This document shows, piece by piece, positions 6,437-7,109 of a DNA stretch of 7,109 nt (positions within the stretch are counted from its first letter, which is position 1; every line of letters starts with the position of its first letter). This stretch comes from an uncultured Christensenella sp. (GTDB lineage Bacteria; Bacillota; Clostridia; Christensenellales; UBA1242). The notes beneath the pieces were generated by a model. The model worked only from the letters and a program-made list of their open reading frames with translations, was not told where the DNA came from and did no database searches. The translations under genes were made by a program, and so were the position numbers. The stretch is taken from positions 1 through 7,109 of the forward strand of contig CASFFJ010000169.1 in assembly GCA_949293915.1 (NCBI GenBank), in the 5' to 3' direction.

Positions 6437-6465
6437 TTGCAAAAATTTCAGTCTTGATGTATAAT
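6437..6465 (+). promoter_or_regulatory. Sigma-70/A type promoter for the transposase gene
   Basis: The -35 box TTGCAA (6437-6442) and perfect -10 box TATAAT (6460-6465) are separated by exactly 17 bases. Transcription would begin near 6472, giving a leader of roughly 37 bases before the transposase ATG, with a good ribosome binding site (AAGGAAGG, 6498-6505). Confidence 0.7.
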
Positions 6466-6508
6466 TCTTTCCAGTTTTTTACAATTTTGTATTATAAAAG
6501 GAAGGATT

Positions 6509-7109
6509 ATGAGAGGTATAAAATATACAGCAAAGGAAAAATTAAAAGCATTAATGTTGTGGAGACAAGACCATAAAGATATATTGTGGGTGGCAAAACA
6601 GATGAAGTGCACAGAGCGTTCTTTATGGCGTTGGTTATCTCAATATGATGGTCGTTTGCAAAGTTTGGAAAATGCATCTTCCAGACCGCACACCAGGCAT
6701 CCAAATGCTCACACAAATGAGGAGAGGGAAGTCATAGAGCAAATTTTCAAAAACAATCCATCAATAAGTTACACTGAAGCGCTTGGCAAATTAAGGCTAA
6801 AAATTGCATATAAAAGGACATATTTTGGATTTTGGAGGTATGTTGTCAAGAATAATTTACGGCCAAAACCTGTTGAAGAACATAATCCATACATTCCAAA
6901 ACCTTATGATACGCCAGAAATGCTTGCTGTTAAATGGCAAATGGATGTTAAGTATGTTCCACAACATTGCAATCAAACAAAATATAAAGACAGATATTTT
7001 CAGTATACCATGATTGATGAAGCAACTCGGGAAAGATTTTTATTTGCATATAGTGAAATTTCCGCAAATAACACGGTTGATTTTGTTAAAAGAGCAATAG
7101 TTTACTATG
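6509..7109 (+). CDS. DDE transposase with helix-turn-helix and rve-type core, 3' truncated by the window
   Basis: The frame is open from ATG 6509 to the window edge, giving 200 complete codons. The start is supported by AAGGAAGG at 6498-6505. Residues about 7-47 (K-E-K-L-K-A-L-M-L-W-R, then V-A-K-Q-M-K-C-T-E-R-S-L-W-R-W-L) form a helix-turn-helix for DNA binding. A second helical block lies at 71-96. From about 140, V-K-W-Q-M-D-V-K-Y-V-P contains the probable first catalytic Asp (D146), and Y-T-M-I-D-E-A-T-R-E-R-F-L-F-A-Y (166-181) is the typical second strand region of rve cores. This resembles IS481/IS3-type transposases or integrase-core proteins. The second Asp and Glu lie beyond the window, so intactness is unknown. 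It would catalyse cut-and-paste or circular-intermediate movement of the element. Confidence 0.85.
   Translation, partial: MRGIKYTAKEKLKALMLWRQDHKDILWVAKQMKCTERSLWRWLSQYDGRLQSLENASSRPHTRHPNAHTNEEREVIEQIFKNNPSISYTEALGKLRLKIAYKRTYFGFWRYVVKNNLRPKPVEEHNPYIPKPYDTPEMLAVKWQMDVKYVPQHCNQTKYKDRYFQYTMIDEATRERFLFAYSEISANNTVDFVKRAIVYY

Larger units (their letters stand above)
6400..7109 (+). mobile_element. Insertion sequence, left part only (left boundary not resolved)
   Basis: A transposase gene with its own promoter follows immediately after the phage operon terminator. The element's left end should lie between the terminator and the promoter, around 6392-6436, but the right end is outside the window. 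The terminal inverted repeat and any target duplication therefore cannot be identified. Whether it interrupts a prophage or marks the prophage edge is open. Confidence 0.6.

Noticed and set aside
6410..6450. Possible hairpin TTTGC...GCAAA before the transposase promoter, as an element end or regulator
   Set aside because: Only five paired bases with a bulge and long loop in very AT-rich sequence; the other element end is not available to test it as a terminal repeat.
6507..6716. A 69-codon minus-strand frame over the transposase start
   Set aside because: Antisense to the transposase N-terminus and its ribosome binding site, with no supporting signals.
6804..7013. A 69-codon + strand frame inside the transposase gene
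   Set aside because: It is out of frame with the transposase, which shows a helix-turn-helix and catalytic core motifs through this stretch; it is a shadow.

Overview
The window is AT-rich by eye. All supported genes are on the + strand, tightly packed and preceded by purine-rich Shine-Dalgarno sequences. It looks like the end of the tail/host-lysis segment of a tailed phage or prophage of a low-GC Gram-positive (Bacillota-like) host, followed directly by an insertion-sequence-type transposase. Host and phage cannot be named from the sequence alone. No tRNA, rRNA or CRISPR array was recognised.

Layout: 1-738 is the 3' part of an unrecognised gene, probably for a tail or baseplate protein. 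762-4541 encodes a 1259-residue modular tail fibre/baseplate protein. It has a BppU-like N-terminus, two divergent copies of a roughly 100-residue module, four perfectly spaced 18-residue coiled-coil repeats, PTKTS..LTN repeats, and a C-terminal tip resembling the gp53-like tail-fibre domain. 4559-4888 encodes a small protein with a tail-assembly-chaperone-like C-terminus. 4907-5473 is one reading frame with two C-terminal membrane helices, interrupted by an in-frame TAG at 5054-5056. 5474-5557 is a 27-codon ORF with a strong ribosome binding site, and a terminator-like hairpin (5527-5553) lies inside its 3' end. 5586-5846 encodes a coiled-coil protein of 86 residues. 5864-6349 encodes a membrane protein with about three helices, possibly a holin. 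A rho-independent terminator at 6354-6396 closes the operon.

Beyond it, 6437-6465 is a near-consensus promoter driving a DDE transposase (6509 to the window edge, truncated there) with an N-terminal helix-turn-helix and the start of an rve-type catalytic core. No endolysin gene is visible where one would be expected after a holin, so it may lie past the transposase, elsewhere, or be absent.

Working model: the first genes build the distal tail and receptor-binding fibre, the 4559 gene may help assemble it, and the small membrane and coiled-coil proteins may serve membrane or lysis functions. The two observations most worth following are the amber codon inside the 4907-5473 frame and the small ORF with an overlapping hairpin just after it. 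Neither proves a new system, and most of the window is ordinary phage tail-module biology.
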